Origin: Bacteroidaceae bacterium
GTDB taxonomy: Bacteria > Bacteroidota > Bacteroidia > Bacteroidales > Bacteroidaceae
NCBI GenBank assembly: GCA_017471185.1
Contig: JAFUVZ010000050.1
Location: 91,974 to 152,882, forward strand
Length of the DNA stretch: 60,909 bases
Direction of reading: 5' to 3'
Shown: in pieces, positions 25,893-35,250 of the stretch
How positions within the stretch are numbered: the first letter of the stretch is position 1
Layout of the letters: every line of letters starts with the position of its first letter
Program-made: the position numbers and the translations under genes
Notes under the pieces: generated by a model
Database searches by the model: none
What the model was told of the DNA's origin: nothing
Seen by the model: the letters and a program-made list of their open reading frames with translations, nothing else

Positions 25893-25975
25893 AAAATCAT
25901 GATTGAAAAGTTTTGGCAACACCTATATGCCGAAAAGATTTTTGGCAAATGAGGTGTTAATTGACAAAAATGATA

Positions 25976-25983
25976 TATATTTG
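25976..25983 (+). promoter_or_regulatory. -7 box of the C26 amidase gene
   Basis: TATATTTG lies 20 bases before the ATG at 26004; no TTTG at the proper upstream spacing. Confidence 0.5.
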
Positions 25984-26003
25984 CAAATAAAAACTTAGAG
26001 ATT

Positions 26004-26822
26004 ATGAAATTCAGACTTTTTGGTTTTGTGCTGATGCTGTGTACAGGCATGAGCGTATGGGCTCAGCAGAAGCCGTTAATAGGCATCAGTACCGGATTCG
26101 GAGATAACACCGTAACAGTTCGTTACACTTATACAGAAGCTGTAATCAACGCTGGCGGAATACCTGTATTATTGCCTTTGGCGAAAGATTCACTGACAGC
26201 TGCCGAAACCATCAGCCGGGTTGATGCCCTTATCTTATCCGGTGGCGAAGATGTACATCCTTTCAACTATGGTGAAGAACCAGCTATGGCGTTGGGGGGT
26301 GTGAATGTGGCTCGCGACAAGAGTGATATGTGGCTCTTGCAGAGTGCCGCCAAGCTTGGTAAACCTGTCTTGGGCATTTGCAGAGGCGAACAGCTCACGA
26401 ATGTCACCTTCGGAGGAACGCTTTACCAGGACTTGCCATCGCAATTTCCCAACAAGCCTGTGGTTCAGCACAACCAGAAGTTCGGCGGTGCAGAGCCCGT
26501 ACATCATGTAAACGTTGTGAAGGACTCGCGTCTTTATGAGATTCTGGGTGAAGAACAAGTGGCTGTCAATTCTTTCCACCACCAGGCTGTCAAGGATGTC
26601 GCTCCTGATTTTAAGGTTGTGGCAACGGCTCCAGACGGTGTCGTAGAAGCCATCGAAGGTTTTCCGAAATATGACATCCTTGCCGTTCAGTGGCATCCGG
26701 AGTATTTCGCACAGCAAGGAAACGATTTTTGGAAAAAGCTGTTCCAGGACTTGATTATCAGGGCTGGAGGTGACAAACCAATTATGAAGAAACCTGATGT
26801 CCGCCAACCAAAAATCAGATAA
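26004..26822 (+). CDS. Exported gamma-glutamyl-gamma-aminobutyrate hydrolase-like amidase (peptidase C26)
   Basis: A 272-residue protein with a cleavable signal peptide (hydrophobic FGFVLMLCTGMSVWA, cut before QQKP). The rest is a class I amidotransferase-like fold. It has IGISTGFGDN, LSGGEDVHPF, nucleophile motif GICRGEQ, NSFHHQAV and the WHPEYF His-Glu motif, as in PuuD-type hydrolases. Cytoplasmic homologues hydrolyse gamma-glutamyl-GABA; an exported version may act on periplasmic gamma-glutamyl amides. The next gene, also exported, follows after 14 bases, so the two probably form an operon. Confidence 0.85.
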   Translation: MKFRLFGFVLMLCTGMSVWAQQKPLIGISTGFGDNTVTVRYTYTEAVINAGGIPVLLPLAKDSLTAAETISRVDALILSGGEDVHPFNYGEEPAMALGGVNVARDKSDMWLLQSAAKLGKPVLGICRGEQLTNVTFGGTLYQDLPSQFPNKPVVQHNQKFGGAEPVHHVNVVKDSRLYEILGEEQVAVNSFHHQAVKDVAPDFKVVATAPDGVVEAIEGFPKYDILAVQWHPEYFAQQGNDFWKKLFQDLIIRAGGDKPIMKKPDVRQPKIR

Positions 26823-26836
26823 CAAAACCTAACGAT

Positions 26837-28018
26837 ATGAGAAAAATCATTACCTTTATTACATTATCTTTTATTGTCCTTCTGGTAAAGGCACAAGATA
26901 CCTATACCATCATTGTTTCCTGCGACGGTTTTCGTTGGGACCTGCCGATTCTTTATGACGCTCCCAATATCGACCAGATTGGCAAGGACGGCATCCAGTC
27001 AGACATGCAGCCATCCTATCCCGCATCTACCTTCCCCAACCATTACGCCATAGCTACGGGACTGTATCCAGACCATCATGGCATCGTGAACAACTCGTTC
27101 TGGGATCCCGAACTACAGCAGACTTTTACCGTTGGTGATAAAGTGACTGGCAAGGATCCTCGGTTCTTCCTGGGTGAGCCTATCTGGCTGACCGCACAGA
27201 GACAGGGTGTCATTGCAGCTACCATCTATTGGGTAGGTAGCGATGTGGCGATTCAAGGTCAGTATGCCAGGTATTGGCACGACTATGCAGGCAATTTGCT
27301 ATCCTACGAGGAGCGTGTAGCTAAAGCTCTGGAATACCTTCAGTTACCTAAAAAAGAGCGTCCACATTTAATAACTCTCTACTTCGACGAGCCAGACCAT
27401 ACCGAACATACGTATGGTCCAAATTCAGAAGAGACTCGCTTAGCTGTTAAGAAAGCCGATGTTGCAGTTGGTTTGCTCCGTGCCGGATTGGAAAAACTGC
27501 CTTTTGCTGATAAGATCAACCTCATCGTTGTGGCTGACCACGGAATGGCGTATGTCAGTCCTGAAAAGAATCAGAAACCGTCAGACTATCTGAAGCCGGA
27601 ATGGTATAATCAGATGATTCAGGGCATTCCAACCTCCATCTTCACTAAGCCGGAATATCGTGATTCTGTTTATAACTCACTGAAGGCTCTGCCCCACCTC
27701 ACAGTCTGGAAGAAGGAGGAAATACCTGCTTATCTGCACTATGGTTCAAGCAAACGTCTGGGTGACATCATTGCCGCACCCGACCTCGGCTGGCAATTCC
27801 AGGACATCCCTCGCACAGGTCATGGCGCACATGGATACGACCCTACCGACGTGGATATGCATGCCATTTTCCGTGCTGTTGGGCCAGCCTTCAAGCAAGG
27901 CTATATCGCCCGCCAGTTCCAGAATGTGGATATCTATCCGCTTATCTGCCATCTGTTAGGCATCAAACCAGCCCCATGTGACGGGCAGTTTGACAGGATC
28001 AAGCATATTTTGAAATGA
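26837..28018 (+). CDS. Exported nucleotide pyrophosphatase/phosphodiesterase (alkaline phosphatase superfamily)
   Basis: A 393-residue protein with a signal peptide (FITLSFIVLLVKAQ). It belongs to the ENPP-type phosphodiesterases: first metal site SCDGFRWD, nucleophile threonine in PASTFPNHYAIATGLYPDHHG, then DEPDHTEHTYGP, VADHGM and GHGAHGYDP for the two-zinc site. It probably hydrolyses nucleotide or phosphodiester substrates in the periplasm. Members of the family differ widely in substrate. It shares a transcript with the C26 amidase upstream. Confidence 0.88.
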   Translation: MRKIITFITLSFIVLLVKAQDTYTIIVSCDGFRWDLPILYDAPNIDQIGKDGIQSDMQPSYPASTFPNHYAIATGLYPDHHGIVNNSFWDPELQQTFTVGDKVTGKDPRFFLGEPIWLTAQRQGVIAATIYWVGSDVAIQGQYARYWHDYAGNLLSYEERVAKALEYLQLPKKERPHLITLYFDEPDHTEHTYGPNSEETRLAVKKADVAVGLLRAGLEKLPFADKINLIVVADHGMAYVSPEKNQKPSDYLKPEWYNQMIQGIPTSIFTKPEYRDSVYNSLKALPHLTVWKKEEIPAYLHYGSSKRLGDIIAAPDLGWQFQDIPRTGHGAHGYDPTDVDMHAIFRAVGPAFKQGYIARQFQNVDIYPLICHLLGIKPAPCDGQFDRIKHILK

Positions 28019-28071
28019 TAGTTTCTCCGCTGAGGCTTTTGCAAATAATTAATGACCAAAATTCAGACCTT

Positions 28072-28221
28072 GTGTACTTTTAGAACATTGTTTTTGCTGC
28101 CAAAAAGCATATTTCTCTTTCCCGTGAGAAAAAAAATAATCTCTCGTGAGAAAAAAAATTTTTCCTCACGAGAGATTATTATATACATTGTCAGACAAAA
28201 AACAGTGTACTTTTAGAACAT
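28072..28221. repeat. Direct-repeat-flanked stem-loop element
   Basis: GTGTACTTTTAGAACAT occurs at 28072-28088 and again at 28205-28221, the second copy touching the sbcC stop. Between them lies a 16-bp perfect inverted repeat, AATAATCTCTCGTGAG (28135) with CTCACGAGAGATTATT (28165). A further CGTGAGAAAAAAAA copy lies at 28123. The stem may also terminate the convergent neighbours. Confidence 0.7.
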
Positions 28222-31200
28222 CAAGCATTCTTACACACTATATTCACGATGCTGCTGGAACTGTTGCCATCTTGGATTACTTGAATCTGTACAGGGATGC
28301 GTTCCTGTAGTTCTTCCACATGACTGATGATCCCCACATGTCGGCCCGACTTATCGTGCAATGAACGGAGGGTATTGATGGCATTCTGCAAGGGTTCACC
28401 ACTGAGGGTGCCGAAACCTTCATCAATGAAAAGGGTATCTACCGCTAATTGCTGGCCAATATCGCTGAGCGCAAGGGCCAACGACAACGATACGAGGAAA
28501 CTCTCTCCACCAGAGATGGTGCTGGCTGCCCGGCTGACATAACCCTGATAGGCATCTTCAAGGGAAATGACAAAGCTACCTGGCACCACCTTCAACGTAT
28601 AGCGGTCAGTCAGCGTCTTCATATAGCCGTTGGCAGAGTGTATCAAACTGGACAACACGTAACTTTGTGCAATTCTACGGAAGGTGTTTCCTGTAGCATC
28701 ACCTATCAATAAATTCAAACGGTTCCATTTCTGATACTCTGTCTCCCTTTGCTCAGCCTCCATAATCAATTGCCCGAGCCTAACCTTATTTTCCGCATCA
28801 GCCTTCAGTTCCTGATTGATGGCACCCCGTTTCTCTGAAATCTCTGTGAGTTTACGAGCACTTTCCTGAATGACAGACTCTATCTTTTCATCCGTGTCTT
28901 CCTCTTGCAATTCAGGCTTTGTTTCCTGGTGCTCTTTCAGTTTTCTGACTGCCTCTTCCATCAATGTCCGCTTTGTGAGCAGATTATTTCTCTCAACGTC
29001 AAGGGATGATTTGATTTCCAAGATACTGGTGGAGCTGAATGCGTTGAGTTCTTCTATGCGTTCCATACTGATTTCAGGATGTGAATATATGAATCTCTCC
29101 AAGCCTTGCCTACAGGTATTCATGTTCTCATCTGCCTTTTGAATCTGCGCGAGGGCTGTGGATGTCTTGCCTTTTACGTCATTCGCCTTTTTCAACAAAT
29201 CTGGCGTTGATTGCATACAGACAGCTGATAAAGTTTTCCAATCTGGCATCAGCTCCAGTATCTCCACAATCACCCCTTTGACCATCTGGCACTCATCCTT
29301 CATCTTATCCAGTTTGTTTTCGAGCGATTGCTTCTGGTCCAAGTGTTTCTGATAGGATTCAGCCTGCTTCTTCAGTTCGGCTGAAAACATCTTCGGCTGA
29401 CTACGCCAATCAACTGTCCATTCCCCTGTGATAAATGAAGCAGCTTTTTCTTCAGCCTGAGTCACCTCCTCTGTCTTCGATTCCAACAGTTTTTCCGCTG
29501 TTTCTATATTGTTCTTACAATTATCAACGGCTTGCTGAGCTTTCTGAAGAGCCAGGTTTAATTGTTCCAACTCCTTACGGGATTTTTCAATAGTTTTCCT
29601 CTGCTCCCTGATTAGTTTCTCCTTGCTTTCACCATCGGAAATCTTTGCCTCCAGAATGGTTTTCTTATCTTCTGTACCCTTCTGTAAGGAAGCTAAAACT
29701 GATGGCGTATCACTATCAACCTTGTCGATATTACAAGCCATACAAGCTTCCATCATTGCCTTCTCCTCATTCTTCACAGATTCGTCGTTGTCGTAATCTT
29801 TCTTGGATTTCTGATAGTTGTTGGTATCTGCTTGTATTTGGGCATCCAGTTTGTTTTTCTCCATTTCAAGTGACTTGTATGCGGATTCTGCTTCATTGAA
29901 TGAATCTTGCAATCCATTCACAAGCTTCGCCAGTTCTTCCTCATGAGGCAATTCATTCTTGATTTCCTGCCGACAGACAGGACATACGTCACCTACCTTC
30001 AGTCTCAAACGCATAGTCTTGGCGAAATCTTCGATGGTGGAGCTCTGCTTGTCGAGTAGTTCCTTACAGGTATCCATTCTCACCTTGGCTGCATGAAGCA
30101 TCGGTGTCATCTCCTGGGCTTTCTGTTTTTTATTTCCTATCTCAGACAAAGCATCTTGAAGCTTTCTAAAAGCCTTCTCCATGCGAGCCTTCTCGTTGGC
30201 ATGTGTTTTAATGTGGGAAAAAGCGATGGCAATCTTTTGCAACAAGTCTTTAGTCTGATCAAGCTCTTTACGCAAATCACCGAGCTGAATTGAAGCCAAT
30301 GCCTCCTCTTGAACTTTCAGGGCTTTCTCTCGCTTATCCAGTTCCGTTTCCGCTTGGCTGACAGCCTCCTGAGCCTTGTTGAAAGCAGGCTGATATCGTT
30401 CAGTCAGATTCCTGTTTTCTTCACTGATAACCGAATGGTTCTTTCCGATTTTTTCTCTTCCGTCAGCGATGATATCCAGATATCCTGCTATGGTCTGTGA
30501 ATTTGCGTAGATATTATCTTTCTCCTTTTCGTTATCAAGAAGCGTTACAACTTTCTTGAGGTCATCATCAGTTTTGTGCAACTCATTCTCCGCAAAGGCA
30601 AGGCCACTCAGCACACCGAGGTAGCCATTCTTCAACACCTCAATTGTCTGTTGCTGTTGGACTTTTTCATTCTCAGCTTTCTTCTTTAAGTTTAAGTCAT
30701 TGCGAACCTCTATCGTACTATTCCACTGGTTTATCAACAATTCCTTGCCTTTAAAATCTTCACTTTCAACCACCGTCTTAGCCTGGTTGCAACTGTCTGT
30801 TGCTCGAATCACAGCATTAGCCAAAATCCTTTCATTCTGTATCCAGTCACGTTTGGCTGTATAGGTGTCATTTGTTTTCTTAATGACTTTATCCTGAGCA
30901 TCTAAATCAGCTAATTCCTCTTTCTTGGCACTGATTTCATCATCGCTTAACGTATGAGCTTCATCAACCTTCTGCCGGGCTGTTTCCCACGCCAGTTTCT
31001 TTTGAGAACAAACTTCATATAGTTTTTTACCCACCTTGGCATAAATGTCCACTCCCGTGATTTTCTCCAAAATGGCAGCTTTTTCTTTTTCGTCACTATT
31101 CAAGAAGCGAGTGAACTCTCCCTGAGCCAACATGGTTGTACGGCAGAACTGGTCGAAATCCAGGCCGATGGCTGCTTTTACTTCAGCTTTTATATCGGTG

Positions 31201-31625
31201 TCTTTTTCTATTGTTGAGCCTGTATCCAAATTTTTGAGAAACCATTTCTTTCCTTGCAGATTCCCTTTCACTTTATTGTGAGCCCGACTGGCAGACCATT
31301 TAGCTTCATAATGCACTCCATTGCTGCCTGTAAAGACCAGCGTCACAAATGCCTCCCCTGTATTTCTACGCATAAGCTGGCGAGGGTCATCCGTCTTTAC
31401 ATCGGCATTGCCATCCTGCATTGCACCACCCATACGGGTTCCTTTCAATCTTGGAGTAGTTGCATAAAGGGCCAGACAAATGGCATCCAGAATGGTTGAT
31501 TTTCCAGCTCCCGTCTTACCTGTTATTAGGAATACTTCGCTATCTGCCAAAGGCTGACCTTCAAAATCTATCGTGGCATCCTCTATAGATGCTATATTAT
31601 GTATGATGAGTTTCTGAATCTTCAT
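28221..31625 (-). CDS. sbcC: Exonuclease SbcCD ATPase subunit
   Basis: A 1134-residue SMC-like ATPase. The Walker A loop is GKTGAGKST at residues 36-44. Long coiled-coil arms rich in Glu, Lys and Gln surround the zinc hook CPVC near residue 550. The C-terminal part has the ABC signature SGGESF and Walker B LFIDEGFGTLS. With SbcD it cleaves hairpins and protein-blocked DNA ends. It follows sbcD by 12 bases in one operon. Length and domain order are normal. Confidence 0.94.
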   Translation of the reverse strand: MKIQKLIIHNIASIEDATIDFEGQPLADSEVFLITGKTGAGKSTILDAICLALYATTPRLKGTRMGGAMQDGNADVKTDDPRQLMRRNTGEAFVTLVFTGSNGVHYEAKWSASRAHNKVKGNLQGKKWFLKNLDTGSTIEKDTDIKAEVKAAIGLDFDQFCRTTMLAQGEFTRFLNSDEKEKAAILEKITGVDIYAKVGKKLYEVCSQKKLAWETARQKVDEAHTLSDDEISAKKEELADLDAQDKVIKKTNDTYTAKRDWIQNERILANAVIRATDSCNQAKTVVESEDFKGKELLINQWNSTIEVRNDLNLKKKAENEKVQQQQTIEVLKNGYLGVLSGLAFAENELHKTDDDLKKVVTLLDNEKEKDNIYANSQTIAGYLDIIADGREKIGKNHSVISEENRNLTERYQPAFNKAQEAVSQAETELDKREKALKVQEEALASIQLGDLRKELDQTKDLLQKIAIAFSHIKTHANEKARMEKAFRKLQDALSEIGNKKQKAQEMTPMLHAAKVRMDTCKELLDKQSSTIEDFAKTMRLRLKVGDVCPVCRQEIKNELPHEEELAKLVNGLQDSFNEAESAYKSLEMEKNKLDAQIQADTNNYQKSKKDYDNDESVKNEEKAMMEACMACNIDKVDSDTPSVLASLQKGTEDKKTILEAKISDGESKEKLIREQRKTIEKSRKELEQLNLALQKAQQAVDNCKNNIETAEKLLESKTEEVTQAEEKAASFITGEWTVDWRSQPKMFSAELKKQAESYQKHLDQKQSLENKLDKMKDECQMVKGVIVEILELMPDWKTLSAVCMQSTPDLLKKANDVKGKTSTALAQIQKADENMNTCRQGLERFIYSHPEISMERIEELNAFSSTSILEIKSSLDVERNNLLTKRTLMEEAVRKLKEHQETKPELQEEDTDEKIESVIQESARKLTEISEKRGAINQELKADAENKVRLGQLIMEAEQRETEYQKWNRLNLLIGDATGNTFRRIAQSYVLSSLIHSANGYMKTLTDRYTLKVVPGSFVISLEDAYQGYVSRAASTISGGESFLVSLSLALALSDIGQQLAVDTLFIDEGFGTLSGEPLQNAINTLRSLHDKSGRHVGIISHVEELQERIPVQIQVIQDGNSSSSIVNIVCKNA

Positions 31626-31637
31626 AGTTTTGTATAT

Positions 31638-32807
31638 TTATTTGTCATTCCGTTCATCGTCATTCACCATCCGCATCACCTCTTTAAACATCTTTTCCAT
31701 ATCATCGTCGAAGGTGATACCCTGGGATTCAGCATAACGTATAGCAATCTCAATAGGATCCACTTCCTGAAACTCTTGTACGGTCATCACTCTTGTTTCA
31801 CTCCGACTGACTGACTGCCGTTTGGTATTTATGTGGCAAAGCCGACATTGCTTACCTACGGTCAGAGAGGCAGCTTCTGCAAAAGCTTCTGCAGGCAGAA
31901 AGTCCTCAATCTGCACATTCAGACGGATATAGGCTGGTATGTCATTCGGATATTTGCTCAATAGCTCCTTGGCACCATCCCATGTGGCAAGTCCTTCAGT
32001 AGGCAAAGTTACCAGCGGCTTAGGATTCACAATCTCAATCTTCTCGACTTGCGGTGTGTCTCCATGCTTTCCAATCTCTACGATGCTGACGGAATGAGGG
32101 AATTGTTCATCAAAGCTGACTGGCAACGGAGTACCGCAGTATCTCACATTGTGCTTGCCAGTATGCACGAATTGCTCGCGATGAATATGTCCAAGAGCTA
32201 AATAATCAAATCCATCACCAAATTTCTCTATCTCAAAGGAATCAATACCACCCACAGTGAGATCTGTAGCTTGGTCATGCCCTGTAAAGTCACATCCTTT
32301 CACAGTGGTATGGGCAGTCATCACCACAGGCAAGCCTTCTGTGTTCAGCTGTGCTACCCTATCAAGCAACTGCTTGAAGAACCCCTCTGGGATATTCCGT
32401 TCGTAAGCATAGGGGATGGCTATCACATAGCCTTTGCCAGGAATAAATATAATGTGTTTGTCAAAGTCTTCTTTCTCAATCTGACCAATGGCATACACCT
32501 TCAATGCCTGCCAGGGGATTCTGAAAATCTCATGTTTGGAACCACTGTCATGATTGCCTGCAGTCATTATAATCGCCATTTGAGGATGGGCATCGTGAAT
32601 GCGTACCAGCGCATTGGCCAACATCGTCTGCACGGAAGCCGAAGGTTGGGAGGTATGATACACATCTCCGCAAAGTAGGAACACATCGGGCTTCTGTTCT
32701 ACCACGATATCCACCATCTGCTTCAACATGTCTTGCTGTTCTTCGGTACGGTCATAATTGTAGAGAGTATGACCGAGATGCCAGTCGCTTGTATGCAATA
32801 TCTTCAT
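31638..32807 (-). CDS. sbcD: Exonuclease SbcCD nuclease subunit
   Basis: A 389-residue metallophosphoesterase nuclease with HTSDWHLGHTLYNYDR at the start, LLCGDVYH, TAGNHDSGS, VMTAHTTV and LGHIHRE, the five phosphoesterase motifs. The C-terminal part carries the capping/SbcC-binding segment. It is first in the sbcDC operon and diverges from the flavin reductase gene. Confidence 0.94.
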   Translation of the reverse strand: MKILHTSDWHLGHTLYNYDRTEEQQDMLKQMVDIVVEQKPDVFLLCGDVYHTSQPSASVQTMLANALVRIHDAHPQMAIIMTAGNHDSGSKHEIFRIPWQALKVYAIGQIEKEDFDKHIIFIPGKGYVIAIPYAYERNIPEGFFKQLLDRVAQLNTEGLPVVMTAHTTVKGCDFTGHDQATDLTVGGIDSFEIEKFGDGFDYLALGHIHREQFVHTGKHNVRYCGTPLPVSFDEQFPHSVSIVEIGKHGDTPQVEKIEIVNPKPLVTLPTEGLATWDGAKELLSKYPNDIPAYIRLNVQIEDFLPAEAFAEAASLTVGKQCRLCHINTKRQSVSRSETRVMTVQEFQEVDPIEIAIRYAESQGITFDDDMEKMFKEVMRMVNDDERNDK

Positions 32808-32823
32808 ATATATTTTTTTAGGA

Positions 32824-32831
32824 CAAATATA
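32824..32831 (-). promoter_or_regulatory. -7 box of the sbcDC operon
   Basis: On the minus strand TATATTTG lies 16 bases before the sbcD start; the -33 position reads CTTTC, a poor match. Confidence 0.45.
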
Positions 32832-32898
32832 TAAAAATCGAAGGAGAAATGAAAGTTTTTAGCTAATTTTACAGCGATAAACTTAAAACATAATATTT

Positions 32899-33453
32899 AT
32901 GAAGAAGAACATTGGAGCTTATAACGCAGCATTCCCTACCCCTATCGTGGTGGTTGGAGCTATGGTGGGTGAGAAACCCAACTGGTTTGAAGTTGCTTGG
33001 GTAGGTATTGGCGATGGCGACATCGTGACCTTGAGTGTTACCCCTACTCACGAAACCTGCAAAGGTATTAATGCGAATAAAGTATTGAGTATCAGTCTGA
33101 CAGATGAGACAATCCTGGAGCGTGCCGATTATGTGGGTATCGTGAGTGGCACGAAGGTAGATAAGAGTCAGGTTTTCCCTTGGACCAAGGGCGAACTGGG
33201 TGCGCCTATTCCAGACGAGGCTCCTGTAACTATGGAGTGTGAGTTACTTGATACTTATGCTCAGCATGATATGCACTTGCTCATCTGCAGGGTGAAGAAT
33301 ACGTATGCGAAGGAGGAGTTCCTGGACGAGAAGCAGAAGGTTGACTACAGTAAGCTGAAACCGGTTCTTTTCGAACCTCGTTTCCAGTATCTGCGTACAG
33401 GTGACGTAATCGGACCTTGCATCAAGCCAGGTAAAGCATACGCTAACCGCTAA
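32899..33453 (+). CDS. Flavin reductase family protein
   Basis: A 184-residue FMN-binding split-barrel protein. PTPIVVVGAMVGEKPNWFEVAWVG and the following DIVTLSVTPTHETCKGI segment match the flavin-reductase-like domain seen in small NAD(P)H:flavin oxidoreductases. It is single-domain, without signal peptide, and probably cytoplasmic. It stands alone, with a strong bidirectional terminator after it. Its physiological partner is not evident. Confidence 0.85.
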   Translation: MKKNIGAYNAAFPTPIVVVGAMVGEKPNWFEVAWVGIGDGDIVTLSVTPTHETCKGINANKVLSISLTDETILERADYVGIVSGTKVDKSQVFPWTKGELGAPIPDEAPVTMECELLDTYAQHDMHLLICRVKNTYAKEEFLDEKQKVDYSKLKPVLFEPRFQYLRTGDVIGPCIKPGKAYANR

Positions 33454-33472
33454 ATTGACAATTAGGGACAGT

Positions 33473-33538
33473 AAAAAAAGGGTTACCCGCGGATAACTAT
33501 TTCGCAGTTATTCCAAATGGGTAATCCTCTTTTTTTTA
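33473..33538. terminator. Long bidirectional terminator
   Basis: AAAAAGGGTTACCC pairs with GGGTAATCCTCTTTTT, and an inner GGATAACT/AGTTATTCC stem sits inside. Poly-A on the left and poly-T on the right let it serve both the flavin reductase gene and the convergent GH43 gene. Confidence 0.8.
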
Positions 33539-33587
33539 ATACAGAGTTCAACAGAAAAGCTCTATCTCACTAAGGAAGCGATTTACA

Positions 33588-35240
33588 TTAATAGAGCGAT
33601 GTAGCTTTATAAGCCTCGCCTGGCTTGTAATCCATCCAGTCGATATTGGCAACAGCCTTTGTGCCCTCATCCCCCTCGGCAAACCAGCCGAATAGCATGC
33701 CAGTGAAACCGCCCAGAGTTTCTGTAGAGAGGAAATAGCTGTTCATCTTGCCCAAAGGCTGGAAGTTCTTGCCATCTGTGCTGAAAGAGAATGCGTAATG
33801 GGTATTTGTCACATCTACCTTAAATTGAACGGTACCCTTTGTGTTGAGCTTCACGGTGTTGGCGATATGCTTCAAGTCACCCAAGCGATAGCTCAGTTCC
33901 ACTTGTTGAGAACCATCATCCATACCAATCAGAGCCACATCATAATGACCTTTGTTGTCCATATAGACAGTGAGACCGGCACGGTCGCCAGCCTTAGCAT
34001 TCTTCAACGACATACTGGTGGTCACCACGCAGTTTACATCCGTTTGACGACGAGCCACGAAAGTAGGGGTACGGTTTGGATCATCCAGTTTCACGGAAGT
34101 TGCCTTCAACTGCAACTGATTGTTGGCATAAGTATAGTTTTCCTGAACGGGATTATTGGTGTAAATCCACTCGAAGCCAAGCTTCTTGCCATTCTTGAAA
34201 TCCACATAGTTAGAAGCTTGAGGCATCAGCACCTGCGGCAAAGTCTGCACATGACTCATGTCAATATCTACCCAACCCTTGCCATTTACAACAGGCCAGG
34301 CTTCATCATCCCAACGCACTGGAGCCAAGCAGGTTTCACGGCCTAAGAGATGGTGCATCTTGCCCACAGTATCACGGAAGCCCAGATAGACAATCCACCA
34401 TGAGCCGTCAGCTGCCTGTATCAGGTCAGGGTGACCTGTACCCTGCAATACACTGGATACGGAATCCCTACGCTTCTGCGTCAGGATAGGATTGGAAGGA
34501 TTGCTGGTATAAGGACCGTCAATTCTACGGCTTCTGGCGATGTTCACCTTGTGTCCCATCTCCGTACCACCCTCAGCGATGAGCAGGTAGTAGTAGCCAT
34601 CCTTTTTATATATATGTGGCCCCTCAGGACTACTATCACCATCGCCTTCCCAAATATTGCGGGCCTCGCCCTTCTTTTGGAAAGTCTTTGGATCAAGCTC
34701 CATCAGTGAGATGTTGTTCATCGCACTCCAACAAACATACATCTTGCCATCTTCCCAATACAGAGAAGGGTCAATGCCAAACACTCCGGGAATGAATACT
34801 GGGTCACTCCATGGACCGGCAGGGTTATCAGCCGTAACGATGAAGTTGCCTGCTCCGTTATTTGAAAACATTAAGTTGATGTTGGTGGTAATCATGTAGA
34901 ACTTGCCTTCATGATAGCGGATGGTCGGAGCGAAGATACCGCTGCTGGCTCCACCACGACTCAAATCCAACTGTGAAGGACGGTCGAGCACATTGCCAAT
35001 CTGCTCCCAGTGAATCAAATCCTTGCTATGGAAAACAGGCACACCAGGAAAATATTGGAATGAACTGCAGACGAGATAGAAGTCATCTCCTACCCTGCAA
35101 ACACTCGGATCTGGATAATAACCTGGAATCACAGGATTCTGGAAACCTTTCTCCGTAACCTGTGCATTAAAAACATTAGATTGACCGAGCATCGGCAATG
35201 CCAATGCAACGGCCAGTATTGAAGAGAGTAGTTTTTTCAT
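33588..35240 (-). CDS. Glycoside hydrolase family 43, beta-xylosidase/arabinofuranosidase type
   Basis: A 550-residue exported enzyme. The start was set at the MKKLLSS methionine, which gives a clean signal peptide (SILAVALALPMLGQ); a further ATG eight codons upstream would overlap guaA. The five-bladed propeller opens with NPVIPGYYPDPSVCRVGDDFYLV, where the Asp of PDPS is the catalytic base. GIDPSLYWEDGKMYVCWS and SSPEGPHIYKKDGYYYLL follow, with the acid Glu in SPEGP. The last 190 residues are the beta-sandwich typical of xylan-active GH43 enzymes (WIYTNNP, YTYANNQLQL). It probably trims xylan or arabinoxylan oligosaccharides. Oddly it follows guaA by 10 bases. Confidence 0.9.
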   Translation of the reverse strand: MKKLLSSILAVALALPMLGQSNVFNAQVTEKGFQNPVIPGYYPDPSVCRVGDDFYLVCSSFQYFPGVPVFHSKDLIHWEQIGNVLDRPSQLDLSRGGASSGIFAPTIRYHEGKFYMITTNINLMFSNNGAGNFIVTADNPAGPWSDPVFIPGVFGIDPSLYWEDGKMYVCWSAMNNISLMELDPKTFQKKGEARNIWEGDGDSSPEGPHIYKKDGYYYLLIAEGGTEMGHKVNIARSRRIDGPYTSNPSNPILTQKRRDSVSSVLQGTGHPDLIQAADGSWWIVYLGFRDTVGKMHHLLGRETCLAPVRWDDEAWPVVNGKGWVDIDMSHVQTLPQVLMPQASNYVDFKNGKKLGFEWIYTNNPVQENYTYANNQLQLKATSVKLDDPNRTPTFVARRQTDVNCVVTTSMSLKNAKAGDRAGLTVYMDNKGHYDVALIGMDDGSQQVELSYRLGDLKHIANTVKLNTKGTVQFKVDVTNTHYAFSFSTDGKNFQPLGKMNSYFLSTETLGGFTGMLFGWFAEGDEGTKAVANIDWMDYKPGEAYKATSLY

Positions 35241-35250
35241 AATAAAGCGA

